Of a DNA stretch of 52,449 nucleotides, positions 19,133-28,719 are shown piece after piece. Numbering within the stretch: position 1 is the stretch's first letter; each line of letters opens with the position of its first letter. Below the pieces are notes generated by a model. It worked only from the letters and a program-made list of their open reading frames with translations. It did no database searches and was not told the origin of the DNA. Source of the DNA: Gemmatimonadales bacterium (GTDB lineage: Bacteria > Gemmatimonadota > Gemmatimonadetes > Gemmatimonadales > GWC2-71-9); assembly GCA_025935995.1 (NCBI GenBank), contig JAICUF010000008.1, positions 1 through 52,449 of the forward strand, read 5' to 3'. The translations under genes were made by a program, and so were the position numbers.

Positions 19133-19878
19133 TGACGACACCCCTCGCCGCGCCATCCACCCTCGGCGCCGGTCCCGGGTTCGTCGTCGAGCTCGACGCC
19201 TTCTCGGGCCCGCTCGATCTCCTGCTGCATCTCCTCCGCGAGGAGCAACTGGAGATCTCCGACATACCCATCGCGCGCATCGCCGACCAGTTCCTCCGCT
19301 CGATTCATCACCTGGGCCTCAATCAGGCGGCCGACTACCTCGAGATGGCCGGCCGGCTCGTGCGGCTCAAGGCGCAGATGCTGCTCCCGCGCCGCTCCGA
19401 GGAGGATGGCTGGGAGGACCCGCGCGCCGAGCTGGTTCGCCGGCTCCTCGAGTACCAGCAGATCCGCGAGATCGCGATCTGGATGGGACGCTCGGCGGAG
19501 CGGAGATCGGAGCGCTTCGCGCGCGGCTATCTGCCGCCGCCGCCGGTACTTCCGCCGCCGCCCCTCACGCTGGACATCATGGATCTGCTCCAGGCCGTGG
19601 AGCGCGTGGTGGCCGCGATCCCGTCGCCGGTGCTCCACAAGGTCGTGGCGCGGCCGCTCGATGTCGAAGGCGCCACGCGGCGAATCGAGGCGCTGCTCGA
19701 GGAGCGCGGCGAGATCGGCTGGGCCGAGGCGCTGGGTCCGCGGCCGACGATCGTGGATCTCCTCTCGACCCTGCTCGCCGTCCTGGAGCTCGCCAAGCGC
19801 GGCGCGCTCCACATCTCTCAGCCGGCGCCGTTCTCGCCGATGGTCATTGCCCGTGACGCCACTCGCCCAGCTGCTTGA
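19132..19878 (+). CDS. scpA: Segregation and condensation protein A
   Basis: ScpA is the kleisin that links SMC heads and works with ScpB in chromosome condensation and segregation. The 248-aa product has the N-terminal signature DAFSGPLDLLLHLLREEQ, followed by ISDIPIARIADQF and AADYLEMAGRLVRLKAQMLL. The C-terminal winged helix (IVDLLSTLLAVLELAKRG) binds the SMC head. The ATG at 19132 overlaps the previous stop. A Pro-rich linker (PPPPVLPPPPLT) sits in the middle. It overlaps scpB by 26 bases. Confidence 0.94.
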   Translation: MTTPLAAPSTLGAGPGFVVELDAFSGPLDLLLHLLREEQLEISDIPIARIADQFLRSIHHLGLNQAADYLEMAGRLVRLKAQMLLPRRSEEDGWEDPRAELVRRLLEYQQIREIAIWMGRSAERRSERFARGYLPPPPVLPPPPLTLDIMDLLQAVERVVAAIPSPVLHKVVARPLDVEGATRRIEALLEERGEIGWAEALGPRPTIVDLLSTLLAVLELAKRGALHISQPAPFSPMVIARDATRPAA

Positions 19879-20434
19879 GGCCGCGCTCTTCTCGGCCGCC
19901 CGTCCCCTCACGGCCGAGGAGCTCGGCACCCTCGACCCCGACGCGTCGCTGGCCGATGTTCGCGTCGCGCTCGACCAGATCCGCGAGCACTACGATTTCG
20001 ACCAGCACGGCATCGAGCTGGTCGAGCTCGCGGGCGGCTTCCAGGTGCTGACGCGCGCCGTGCACGCCGCCGCGATCGAGCGGGCCCAGTTCTCCGTGCG
20101 CGCGCCCCGGCTCACCGCCGCCACGCTGGAAACGCTGGCCGTGATCGCCTACCGCCAGCCGGTGGGGCGGGCGGAGATCGAGGAGATCCGCGGCGTCTCG
20201 GCGGGCGGCGTGCTGCGCTCGCTGCAGGAGCGCGGGCTCATCGAGGTGGTGGGCCGATCCGAGGGGATGGGACGACCGCTCCTCTACGGCACGACGCCCC
20301 TCTTCCTCGAGCTGCTGGGACTTCGCGATCTGACCGATCTGCCTCGCGCGGAGGAGCTGACGATCGCCCTCCAGCCGCACCAGGCGACCGGCGACACCGA
20401 GGGCGCCGAAGTGGCGGTGGCGGCCGAGTCGTGA
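19853..20434 (+). CDS. scpB: Segregation and condensation protein B
   Basis: The 193-aa partner of ScpA, made of two winged helices. It begins TPLAQLLEAALFSAARPLT and carries the second-domain signature TLETLAVIAYRQPVGRAEIE followed by IRGVSAGGVLRSL. The GTG start lies inside the 3' end of scpA, giving a 26-base overlap, and the stop overlaps the pseudouridine synthase start (GTGA). The scpA-scpB-rluB order is common across bacteria. Confidence 0.94.
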   Translation: MTPLAQLLEAALFSAARPLTAEELGTLDPDASLADVRVALDQIREHYDFDQHGIELVELAGGFQVLTRAVHAAAIERAQFSVRAPRLTAATLETLAVIAYRQPVGRAEIEEIRGVSAGGVLRSLQERGLIEVVGRSEGMGRPLLYGTTPLFLELLGLRDLTDLPRAEELTIALQPHQATGDTEGAEVAVAAES

Positions 20435-21162
20435 GCGAGATGCGGCTGCAGCGCGCGCTCGCGCGGGCGGGCGTGGCGTCGCGACGTGCGGCCGAGGAGC
20501 TGATCGAGGCCGGCAAGGTCCGCGTGGACGGGAAGGTCGCGGCCCTCGGCAGCAAGGTGGATCCGGACCGGCAGCGGATCACGGTGAGCGGCAAGCCGGT
20601 GAAGAGTGTCGAGCGGCGCTGGCTCGCCTTTCACAAGCCGCTCGGCGTGGTGACGACCGCGAGTGACGAGGAGGGCCGGCGAACCGTCTTCGACTTCGTG
20701 CCGGACGCGCGCGGCCTCACGTACGTCGGGCGGCTCGACGTGATGACGACGGGCCTGCTCCTCCTGACCACCGACGGCGACGCGGTCCATCGCCTCACGC
20801 ATCCGCGCTACCATGTCCCGCGTCGCTACACGGCGCTGGTGCACGGCCGGCCGACGGCCGAAGTGGCCGCCGCCGCGCGGCAGCGGGTCATGGTGGAAGG
20901 CCGGCCGGTGGAACCCGCCGAGGTGCGGGTGCGTCCGGGCAAGGAGGGACGCAGCATCGTCGACCTCACCATCCAGGAGGGCCGGAACCGCGTCGTGCGC
21001 CGGTGGTGCGAGGCGCTCGGCCTCAAGGTCGACCGCCTGGCGCGGCTCTCGTACGGCCCCGTCCGCCTCGGTGACCTTCCGGCCGGCCGCTACCGGCCGC
21101 TGACGCCGGCGGAGGAGCGTGCCCTCTATCGCGCCATCGGGCTCGAGCGCGACCGTGACTGA
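20431..21162 (+). CDS. rluB: 23S rRNA pseudouridine synthase (RluB/RsuA family)
   Basis: A 243-aa rRNA modification enzyme. The N-terminal S4 RNA-binding domain is MRLQRALARAGVASRRAAEEL, and the catalytic domain carries GRLDVMTTGLLLLTTDG with Asp103 as nucleophile, then EGRNRVVRRWCEALG. The family makes pseudouridine in the large or small subunit rRNA; the position next to scpB favours RluB. The GTG start overlaps the scpB stop. The 18-base gap to moxR is the largest up to the UbiA-type gene. Confidence 0.9.
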   Translation: MSEMRLQRALARAGVASRRAAEELIEAGKVRVDGKVAALGSKVDPDRQRITVSGKPVKSVERRWLAFHKPLGVVTTASDEEGRRTVFDFVPDARGLTYVGRLDVMTTGLLLLTTDGDAVHRLTHPRYHVPRRYTALVHGRPTAEVAAAARQRVMVEGRPVEPAEVRVRPGKEGRSIVDLTIQEGRNRVVRRWCEALGLKVDRLARLSYGPVRLGDLPAGRYRPLTPAEERALYRAIGLERDRD

Positions 21163-21180
21163 ATCCCTTCGGAGGTACTG

Positions 21181-22161
21181 ATGGCGGACGGAACCGTCGC
21201 CGCGGAGCCGGTGGACGTCGCACTCCTGCAGCGGGTGGTGCAGGAGGTCTCGCGGCGGATCGTCGGGCAGGACGTGATGGTGGAGCGGCTGCTGATCGGC
21301 ATGCTCACGGGCGGCCACATCCTGCTCGAGGGCGTGCCCGGCCTCGCGAAGACGCTGGCGGTGCGCACGCTCGCCGAGATCATCCACGCGTCGTTCTCCC
21401 GCATCCAGTTCACGCCGGACCTGCTCCCGGCGGACGTCATCGGCACGATGGTGTTCGACCAGAAGAGCCAGGACTTCTACGTGAAGAAGGGGCCGCTGTT
21501 CGCGCACATCATCCTGGCCGACGAGATCAATCGCGCGCCGGCCAAGGTGCAGGCCGCCCTGCTCGAGGCGATGCAGGAGAAGCAGGTCACGATCGGCGGG
21601 ACCACTTTCGCGCTGGAGGAGCCGTTCCTCGTCCTCGCCACGCAGAACCCCATCGAGAACGAGGGAACGTACCCGCTCCCCGAGGCGCAGCTCGACCGCT
21701 TCATGCTGAAGGTCCGCGTGGGCTACCCCACCCGCGACGAAGAGAAGGAGGTACTGCTCCGGATGAGCAGCGGGCACGAGATCAAGGTGGAGCGCCTGCT
21801 CACGCCGACCACGATCCTCGCCGCGCGGCAGGTGATCGCCGATCTCTACATGGATCAGAAGGTGGTGGACTACATCGTGGACCTGGTGCGGGCCACGCGG
21901 GATCCGGCCAGCGTGGGGCTCGCCGACCTCAAGCCGCTCATCGCCTTCGGCGGCTCGCCGCGCGCGTCGCTCTCGCTGGCGCAGGCGGCGCGGGCGCATG
22001 CCTTCCTCCGCGCGCGAAGCTACGTGGTGCCCGAGGACGTGCGGGCGCTCGCGCCGGACGTGCTGCGGCACCGCGTCGTCCTCACCTTCGAGGCGGAAGC
22101 CGAGAACGTGACCACCGACGACGTCGTGACCCGGGTGCTGGAGGCCGTCCGGGTCCCGTGA
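21181..22161 (+). CDS. moxR: MoxR-family AAA+ ATPase
   Basis: A 326-aa chaperone-like ATPase that usually acts with VWA-domain partners. It has the MoxR-type Walker A EGVPGLAKT (residues 50-58), the Walker B LADEINRAPAK, and the sensor region ATQNPIENEGTYPLPEAQLDR. GGAGG sits five bases before the ATG. Downstream lie DUF58, a DUF4381-like protein and the VWA/TPR Bat proteins, the classical MoxR-Bat grouping linked to envelope stress or aerotolerance in other bacteria. Confidence 0.95.
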   Translation: MADGTVAAEPVDVALLQRVVQEVSRRIVGQDVMVERLLIGMLTGGHILLEGVPGLAKTLAVRTLAEIIHASFSRIQFTPDLLPADVIGTMVFDQKSQDFYVKKGPLFAHIILADEINRAPAKVQAALLEAMQEKQVTIGGTTFALEEPFLVLATQNPIENEGTYPLPEAQLDRFMLKVRVGYPTRDEEKEVLLRMSSGHEIKVERLLTPTTILAARQVIADLYMDQKVVDYIVDLVRATRDPASVGLADLKPLIAFGGSPRASLSLAQAARAHAFLRARSYVVPEDVRALAPDVLRHRVVLTFEAEAENVTTDDVVTRVLEAVRVP

Positions 22162-23060
22162 CCGTCCTGGGCACTTCCCCCGTCTCGGCGGACGTGCTGG
22201 AGCAGGTCAAGGGGATCGAGCTCCGGACGCGCGGCCTCGTCACCTCGCTCTTCGCCGGCGAGTACCGCTCGGTGTTTCGCGGCCAGGGCATGGAGTTCGC
22301 CGAGGTCCGCGCCTACGAGCCGGGCGACGACTTCCGCGCGATCGACTGGAACGTCTCCGCCCGCCTCGCCAGCCCATACGTCAAGACCTTCACGGAAGAG
22401 CGCGAGCTCACGCTCATGCTGGTGGTGGACCAGTCGGGCTCGACCCGGTTCGGCGAGCCGGTGAGCAAGGGTGCGCTCGCGATCGAGGTCGGCGCCGTGC
22501 TCGCGCTTGCCGCCGCCCACCACAATGACCGCGTCGGCGCGCTCCTCTTTGCCGACGAGGTGGAGCGCGTCATCCCGCCGGCCAAGGGCCGCCGGCACGC
22601 CCTCCGCGTGATTCGCGACCTCGTGGCCTTTGCGCCGGCCGGCCGCCGCACCAACCTCGGCGCCAGTCTCTCCTACGCGAGCCGCCTGCTTCGCCATCGG
22701 GCCATCGTCGCCGTGCTCTCCGACTTTCTCGCCGAAGGATGGGAGAAGCCGCTCCGCCGTCTGGCGGCGCGGCACGAGGTGGTGGCGATCGTCATCGAGG
22801 ATCCCCGCGAGCTGGACCTGCCCGAATCGGGCTGGATCGAGATGGCGGACGCCGAAAGCGGGCAGCGCGTCATGGTCGACACGGGGAGCCGCGAGGTGCG
22901 CGAGCGCGTGCGCGCGCTGGCCGAGCGCCGCCGGGCCGAGCGCGCGCGGCTCCTGGGCGCGGCCGGCGTGGACCAGATTCTCCTGCGGACCGACGCGAGC
23001 TACGCGCTGCCGCTCCGGCACGCCTTTGCGCTCCGGGCCCGCCGGCTCCGGCGCGGATGA
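22158..23060 (+). CDS. DUF58 domain protein (VWA-like, MoxR partner)
   Basis: A 300-aa cytoplasmic protein. The DUF58 core is EVRAYEPGDDFRAIDWNVSAR (residues about 50-70), followed by a MIDAS-like motif LVVDQSGSTRFG near 90 that suggests a VWA fold. A GTG start overlaps the moxR stop (GTGA). DUF58 proteins nearly always follow moxR and are thought to be its substrate or adaptor. An ATGA overlap links it to the next gene. Confidence 0.9.
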   Translation: MTVLGTSPVSADVLEQVKGIELRTRGLVTSLFAGEYRSVFRGQGMEFAEVRAYEPGDDFRAIDWNVSARLASPYVKTFTEERELTLMLVVDQSGSTRFGEPVSKGALAIEVGAVLALAAAHHNDRVGALLFADEVERVIPPAKGRRHALRVIRDLVAFAPAGRRTNLGASLSYASRLLRHRAIVAVLSDFLAEGWEKPLRRLAARHEVVAIVIEDPRELDLPESGWIEMADAESGQRVMVDTGSREVRERVRALAERRRAERARLLGAAGVDQILLRTDASYALPLRHAFALRARRLRRG

Positions 23061-23803
23061 CGGCGCTCTTCGTCCTTCTCCTCGTGCAGGCGCGGCAGCC
23101 CACCGTGGGCGACACGATCTGGGCGCTGCGCCGCGTCACGGTGCCCGCGGGACGCAGCGTGCGCGCGGCTCCGTGGGAGCTGACCGGCGACGTGGAGCTG
23201 CTGGGCCGGCCGCGCATCGTGACGAGCGGCACCACCGCGGAAGTCGGCTACCCGCTCGTCGCCTGGACGCCGGGCCGCCACACGGTGTCGGTACCGGGGC
23301 CGCTCGTGTTGTCGGCCGACGGCAGCGTCGATTCGCTCCCGGCGGCCGATACCACGTTCATCGTATCGAGCGTCCTTCCGACGAGCGCGGCCGACACCTC
23401 GCTCCGCCCGCAGCCGCAGGCCGGCATCGTGCATCGCCGGACGGTCACCTGGGGGCCCGCGATTGCCCTCGCCGGCCTCGCGCTGATCCTCCTCGCGCCG
23501 CTCCACTGGTGGTGGCGCCGCCGCGGCCGCCCCGCGCCGCCGCCGGACGTCGTCGCGGTCCCGCCGCTGCCGCTCGCGCGGTGGGCGGAGGCCGGCGAGT
23601 CGCGCACGGTGCTGGGCGCGGTGGCGGCGCGGCTCCGTGCGGCCTCGGCCCGGAGCGCGGGCGGCGTGCAACCCGCGGAGGTGGAACACACCCTCCGCGC
23701 GCTCGATGACGCGCGATTCGCCGGCGCGAGCCCGGCCGATGTCGCCGAGCTGACCGCGCGCGCAACGGCGCTGACCTCGATGCTGGGTGGAGGGGCGACA
23801 TGA
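23057..23803 (+). CDS. DUF4381-like membrane protein of the Bat cluster
   Basis: A 248-aa protein starting at MTALFVLLLVQARQ in an ATGA overlap with the DUF58 gene. It has an N-terminal signal segment, a periplasmic beta-rich region (about 20-130), one transmembrane helix (AIALAGLALILLAPLHWWW, about 135-155), and a cytoplasmic Ala/Arg-rich helical tail. Position and topology match the DUF4381-type component between DUF58 and the first VWA protein. The similarity is by layout more than by strong motifs. Confidence 0.75.
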   Translation: MTALFVLLLVQARQPTVGDTIWALRRVTVPAGRSVRAAPWELTGDVELLGRPRIVTSGTTAEVGYPLVAWTPGRHTVSVPGPLVLSADGSVDSLPAADTTFIVSSVLPTSAADTSLRPQPQAGIVHRRTVTWGPAIALAGLALILLAPLHWWWRRRGRPAPPPDVVAVPPLPLARWAEAGESRTVLGAVAARLRAASARSAGGVQPAEVEHTLRALDDARFAGASPADVAELTARATALTSMLGGGAT

Positions 23804-24771
23804 CCTTCGCGCGGCCGTGGCTGCTGCTCCTGCTCCTCGGGCTGGCATTCTGGTGGTGGCGGCGACGCCGCGGCGGAGGGGCCGTGCCCTACAGCGACGT
23901 CTCCATTCCAGCGGAGGCGGCCCGGGCCGCGTGGTGGACCCGTCTCCCACCCGTCCTCCGCGGGCTCGCAATCACCGCATGGATCATCGGCGCGGCGGGC
24001 CTCAGGCTTGGCGGCGACACGATCGAGACGAAGCAGGACGGCATCGCCATCGTGATCGCGATCGACATCTCGAGCAGCATGCTGGCCGAGGATTTCGCGC
24101 CATCGAACCGGCTGGAAGTCGCCAAGCGTGATGCCGTCGGCTTCATCCGCGGGCGGGAGGCCGATCGCATCGGGCTCGTGGCCTTCGCCGGCGAAGCGCT
24201 CACGCAGGTGCCCGTCACGCTCGACTATGCGGTGGTGGAGCAGGCCGTGATGGATCTCAAGATCGGAAGCCTCGAGGACGGCACCGCGATCGGCAGCGGG
24301 CTCGCGGTCGCCGTCAACCGGCTCCGCCGGACGCCCAATCGCTCCAAGGTGGTGCTGCTGCTCACCGACGGCGAGAACAACAAGGGACTGATCGATCCGC
24401 GGACCGCAGCGGCGACGGCGGCAGCGTACGGCGTGAAGGTCTATACCATCGGTGTCGGCACGATCGGCGAGGCGCCGATCCCGACCGGTCGCGGGGCGGG
24501 CGGGTTCCGCTATGAGATGCTCCCGGTCCGGATCGACGAGCCGCTCCTCCGGCAGATCGCGCAGGAGACCGGCGGCCGCTACTTCCGCGCGACCGACAGC
24601 GAGGCGCTGAGCCGGATCTTCCGGCAGATCGATCAGCTGGAGAAGACGCCGATCCAGATCACCCGGTATGCCCGCTACGACGAGGAGACCCGCCCGCTGA
24701 TCGTGGCCGGTCTCGCGGCGCTCGCGCTCGAGCTCCTCCTGAGCGCCACCCTGGTCGTGCGCGTCCCATGA
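23800..24771 (+). CDS. batA: VWA-domain membrane protein (BatA-like)
   Basis: A 323-aa protein with two N-terminal transmembrane helices, a von Willebrand A domain and a C-terminal helix. The MIDAS residues are intact: AIDISSSMLAED near residue 88 and LLLTDGENNKG near 187. It ends GLAALALELLLSATLVV, the usual membrane anchor. The ATG overlaps the previous stop, and the stop overlaps the next VWA gene by ATGA. In Bat systems the VWA domains face the periplasm and are thought to form complexes with BatB. Confidence 0.9.
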   Translation: MTFARPWLLLLLLGLAFWWWRRRRGGGAVPYSDVSIPAEAARAAWWTRLPPVLRGLAITAWIIGAAGLRLGGDTIETKQDGIAIVIAIDISSSMLAEDFAPSNRLEVAKRDAVGFIRGREADRIGLVAFAGEALTQVPVTLDYAVVEQAVMDLKIGSLEDGTAIGSGLAVAVNRLRRTPNRSKVVLLLTDGENNKGLIDPRTAAATAAAYGVKVYTIGVGTIGEAPIPTGRGAGGFRYEMLPVRIDEPLLRQIAQETGGRYFRATDSEALSRIFRQIDQLEKTPIQITRYARYDEETRPLIVAGLAALALELLLSATLVVRVP

Positions 24772-26390
24772 TCTTCGACGCCCCGCTGCTCGTGGCTCTC
24801 GCGCCGTTTCTCGCGGCCATGGCGGCGGGTCTCGTCTGGCTCGCGCGCCGGCGCCGGGTCCGTCTGGCGGACGCGTGGTCCGCGGGCGTCGGACGCCTCG
24901 CGCGCGGGCGGGGCCGGTGGGCTCCGTTCCTGTTCGGCGTCATCGCGCTGCTCGCCGCCGTGGCGCTCGCCGGCCCGCGCGGCGGCCGGAGCCAGATCAC
25001 GACGCGCACGCACGCGCTCAGCATGGTCATGGCGGTGGACATCAGCCGTTCCATGCTCGCCGAGGACACCCGCCCGAACCGGCTCCAGCGTGCGGTGCGC
25101 GAGGCGCGCCGCCTGCTCGAGGATTCGCCGGGCGATCGCGCGGGACTGATCGCCTTTGCCGGGCGGAGCTACATCCTGGCCCCGCTCACGGTGGACGGCG
25201 GCGCCATCCGGCTCAACCTCGACGCGCTCGACCCCGATCTCGCGAGCGAGGGCGGGACCAGCCTCGAGAGCGTGCTGGCACAGGGGACCGCGCTGCTCAA
25301 GGGCACCGGCGAGGTGTCCGACCGCGTTCTGATCGTCTTCACCGACGGCGAAACGCATGACAGCCTCCCCGATGCCCTCGCCGCCGCGCGCGCCGTGAAG
25401 GAGGCGGGCGTGCGGCTCGTGCTCGTGGCCGAGGGTACCGCCGCCGGAGCCCGGATTCCGATCCGCGACTCGGCCGGCGCGCTCGTGGAGTACAAGCGGG
25501 ACGACGCGGGTGAGATCGTCGTCACGCGCCGCCGCGACGACATCCTGTCCCGCGTCGCCGACGCGGGGGACGGCACGATCGTCGCCGCCGATCTCCCCGA
25601 CCAGGCCGCCGCCATCCGGGACCTCCTCGCGAGCCTCAAGCGGAGCCCGTCGGCCGAGACGCGCACGAGCGACCTGGTGCCGCGCGCCTGGATCCCGCTG
25701 CTGGCTGCCACGCTGCTGCTTCTGGTGTATACGCTGACGCGGCGCGGCACGGCGCTCGTCGCCATTGCCGTGATGGTCCTCGGCGCTGGCAGCGCGCGGG
25801 CGCAGCGTCCCACCGAGGGTGAGCGTGCGCTCGCGCGGGGCGAGGCCACGCGCGCCGCCACGGCGTTCCTCGACGAGGCCCGTTCCTCCAGCGCGCGCGA
25901 CACGGCCTTCTACAACGCGGGCACGGCGGCGCTTCGGGCAGGACGGCCGGACGTCGCGAAGGGCGCGCTCACGGAGGCCGCGAAATCGGTGGATCCCGGG
26001 CTCCGCTACCGGGCGCTCTACAACCTCGGCGTCGCCGACCTGCTCCAGGCCCGCGCCGATTCCGCGCATCGCGAGGCCCTCCTCGGCGAGGCGAGCGATC
26101 ATCTCCGGCAGGCGCTCATGCTCGAGCCCGCGTCCGACCGCGCGAAGTGGAACCTGGAGCTGGCCGAGCGGCTCAAGCCGCCGCCGCCACCGAAGAACGC
26201 CGGCGGCGGGGGCGGCGGAGGCGGTGGCGGCGCCAAGCCGCCACCGCCGGCGGAATCCTCGGCGGGAGGACTGAGCCGGAGCCAGGCGGAGCAGATTCTC
26301 AACTCGATGGAGCGCCAGGAGCGCGACACGCGGGCCGATCAGCAGCGCCGCATGCAGGCCGCGAGCGCCGGCGGGGTGAAGGACTGGTGA
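24768..26390 (+). CDS. BatB-BatC fusion: VWA domain plus TPR protein
   Basis: The 540-aa product combines two usual Bat proteins. Residues about 1-320 are BatB-like: two N-terminal helices, a VWA domain with MIDAS AVDISRSMLAED and FTDGETHD, and a closing helix. A second hydrophobic segment at about 327-345 ends in GAGSARAQ, a signal-peptide-like junction. From about 346 the product is BatC-like, with TPR helices (AFYNAGTAALRAGRPDVAKGA, then YRALYNLGVADLLQ), a Gly run and a Pro-rich tail ending KDW. The frame is continuous across the junction. It may be cleaved after export. Confidence 0.87.
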   Translation: MIFDAPLLVALAPFLAAMAAGLVWLARRRRVRLADAWSAGVGRLARGRGRWAPFLFGVIALLAAVALAGPRGGRSQITTRTHALSMVMAVDISRSMLAEDTRPNRLQRAVREARRLLEDSPGDRAGLIAFAGRSYILAPLTVDGGAIRLNLDALDPDLASEGGTSLESVLAQGTALLKGTGEVSDRVLIVFTDGETHDSLPDALAAARAVKEAGVRLVLVAEGTAAGARIPIRDSAGALVEYKRDDAGEIVVTRRRDDILSRVADAGDGTIVAADLPDQAAAIRDLLASLKRSPSAETRTSDLVPRAWIPLLAATLLLLVYTLTRRGTALVAIAVMVLGAGSARAQRPTEGERALARGEATRAATAFLDEARSSSARDTAFYNAGTAALRAGRPDVAKGALTEAAKSVDPGLRYRALYNLGVADLLQARADSAHREALLGEASDHLRQALMLEPASDRAKWNLELAERLKPPPPPKNAGGGGGGGGGGAKPPPPAESSAGGLSRSQAEQILNSMERQERDTRADQQRRMQAASAGGVKDW

Positions 26391-28717
26391 TGTTCGCCCT
26401 CGCGCTGCTGCTGTTCCAGGGCGGACCGCCCTCCCTGTCCGCGAGCGTCGATCGCGATCGCGTGGCCGTGGGCGAGGAAGTGGTGCTCTCCGTCCGCGCC
26501 GTGAGCCACTCCGTCGAGCCGCTGCAGGTGACGCTCGCTCCGATGAACGGCTTCGAGGTCATCGGGCGCTCGGAACAGACGGAGGTGTCGCTCGGCGCCG
26601 GCCCGACGCGGGTCACGACCCTCGAGGTCGAGCTGCGCGCGCTGCGGGCGGGAGTTCTGCCGCTCGGTCCCGTGCGCGCCCGGCAGGGGCAGCAGATCCT
26701 GCAGACGGGCGCGCTCAAGGTCACCGTGACGGCGGGGCCGGGGACGGCGACGGCGGCGACCCTGAGCCCGCGTGTGAAACGCATCCTCGAGCGCGCGCCG
26801 CCGCCGAGTCGCGGCGGCAAGGCGGCGGTCTCGGTGCTCGCGTCGGCCGACACCGTGTTCGTCGGCGAGCAGGTGGACGTGGTGACGGCGGCCTGGTTTC
26901 CCCGCGAGCTGCGCTCGCAGCTGCGGCGACCTCCGACGCTGCAGCCGCCGGCCGCCGAAGGGGTGTGGAGCTATCCGCAGCCTGTGCCGCCCGGAATCGC
27001 GGCGAGCCGGCGCGTCGGCGGCACCTGGTACGACCTCTTCGTGATGCACCAGGTGATCTTCCCGCTGGTCCCCGGCCAGCTCCGCATCACGGAGGCGTCC
27101 CTTCGCTACAGCGTGCCGGTCGCCGTGCAGTTCTTCAGCCAGGAAGAACCGTTCACGCTCGAGAGCCGGCCCGTCACGCTCACGGTCCGGGCGCTGCCGG
27201 AGGCGGGGAAGCCGGCCGGGTTCAGCGGCGCCGTCGGGCGCGGCATCGCGATCGCGCGAAGCGTGCGCCCCGCCGCCGGCCGCGCCGGCGAAGCGCTCAA
27301 CGTGGACGTGGCGGTCTCGGGGCGGGGCAATGTCGCGCTCTGGCCCACCCCCGAGCTCGTCTGGCCGGCGAGCGTGCGCGCGTACACCGACAAGGTCGAC
27401 GATCAGCTCGCCACCGCCAGCGGGGTGATGGGCGGGACGAAGACCTTCCACGAGCTCGCGGTGCCCGACAGCGTCGGGACGCTCGTGCTGCCGGCACTGC
27501 GCTACCCGTATTTCGACCTCGATACCCGCAGCTATCGCGTGGCCGCGGCGCCCGCCACGGCGGTGAGCGTCGCGGAGGCCCCGGAGGCCGCGACCGCCCG
27601 CGCCCTGCCGCCGGAGCTCATCACCGACGCCTCCGCGCCGCTGGCCGAGCGGATCACGACGGTCGTGCCCGCGTGGCTGTGGGCGCTCGTCGTGCTGCTC
27701 CCGCCCGCACTGGCGCTGGCACAGTCCGCCCGTGCACGGCGCATCGTGCGGCGGCCGCGCCCGTCGGGCATCAGCGCGACGGGAGCGGACCGCCGGCTGC
27801 ACGCGGCCCTTCGCGCGCTGGTGCCCGACGTGGACCGCTACTCGGGTCCAGCGCTGTCGTCGGCGCTCCGCGCCGCCGGCATCGACGCGACGACCGCGGC
27901 GCGCGTGACGGCCGCCCGCGAGGCCTATCTCGCAGCCCGCTACGGGCCGCAGCCGGAGGGAGCGGACGCGTCGCAGCTCGCCCGCGAGCTCGACGAGCTC
28001 ACCGAGCGTCTCGGCGCGACCTCGCGCCGCGGGCCGCGACGGGCGGCCCTCGCCTCGCTGCTCCTGCTCACCCTCGCCTCCGGGGTCCGCGCGCAGACCA
28101 ATCCGGAGCAGCTGTACCACGCGGGTGCGCTCCGCGCCGCGGCCGACGGCTTCGCACGCCGCGCGCGTGCCGAGCCGGATGTCCCGGCACACTGGTATGC
28201 GCTGGGTGCGGCGCAGTACCGGCTCGGAGCGGAAGGCGCGGCCACCGCGGCCTGGCTCCGCGCGGCGCGGCTCGCCCCCAGGGCGGCCGCCGTGCGCCGG
28301 GCACTCCGCATGGTGCCGGCGCCGGACGACGAGTCGGCGCACCGCGAATGGATCGCGCCGGTGACGCCGTCGGAGCTGGCCCTCGCGGCGCTCGCCTGCT
28401 GGCTGCTCGGCTGGACGTTCTTCCTGCGGGGCCGCGGGCGGATCGGGGCACGCGTCGTCGGACTCGTCGGCGCGGCGCTCGTCATCGGGTGCGCGGCCTT
28501 TGCGCTCGCGGACTGGTACCGCGAGCCGCTGGCGATCGTCGCCGATGCGGAGCCGCTGCGGCTATCGCCGCATGGGCGCGCTCCCGAGCTCGCGTCGCTC
28601 GCGGCCGGCACGGCGGTGCGTCCGCTGCGTCAGGACGGCGGATGGTGGCTCGTGCGCGCCGAGGAGGCACGCACGGGCTGGGTTCCCGCCGCGGCCATCA
28701 TGCCGGTGCACGACTAG
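26390..28717 (+). CDS. BatD-BatE fusion: oxygen-tolerance protein plus TPR/SH3-like module
   Basis: A 775-aa product whose ATG overlaps the previous stop (TGATG). Residues about 12-420 are BatD-like beta domains starting SLSASVDRDRVAVGEEVVLS, followed by a transmembrane helix (about 424-446) and a cytoplasmic helical segment. At about 548-570 lies a second signal-like segment ending SGVRAQ. Then come BatE-like TPR helices (LYHAGALRAAADGFARRARA, then ALGAAQYRLGAEGAATAAW), two helices (about 657-710) and a small SH3-like domain near the end (VRPLRQDGGWWLVR). It mirrors the upstream BatB-BatC fusion. Confidence 0.85.
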   Translation: MFALALLLFQGGPPSLSASVDRDRVAVGEEVVLSVRAVSHSVEPLQVTLAPMNGFEVIGRSEQTEVSLGAGPTRVTTLEVELRALRAGVLPLGPVRARQGQQILQTGALKVTVTAGPGTATAATLSPRVKRILERAPPPSRGGKAAVSVLASADTVFVGEQVDVVTAAWFPRELRSQLRRPPTLQPPAAEGVWSYPQPVPPGIAASRRVGGTWYDLFVMHQVIFPLVPGQLRITEASLRYSVPVAVQFFSQEEPFTLESRPVTLTVRALPEAGKPAGFSGAVGRGIAIARSVRPAAGRAGEALNVDVAVSGRGNVALWPTPELVWPASVRAYTDKVDDQLATASGVMGGTKTFHELAVPDSVGTLVLPALRYPYFDLDTRSYRVAAAPATAVSVAEAPEAATARALPPELITDASAPLAERITTVVPAWLWALVVLLPPALALAQSARARRIVRRPRPSGISATGADRRLHAALRALVPDVDRYSGPALSSALRAAGIDATTAARVTAAREAYLAARYGPQPEGADASQLARELDELTERLGATSRRGPRRAALASLLLLTLASGVRAQTNPEQLYHAGALRAAADGFARRARAEPDVPAHWYALGAAQYRLGAEGAATAAWLRAARLAPRAAAVRRALRMVPAPDDESAHREWIAPVTPSELALAALACWLLGWTFFLRGRGRIGARVVGLVGAALVIGCAAFALADWYREPLAIVADAEPLRLSPHGRAPELASLAAGTAVRPLRQDGGWWLVRAEEARTGWVPAAAIMPVHD

Positions 28718-28719
28718 CC

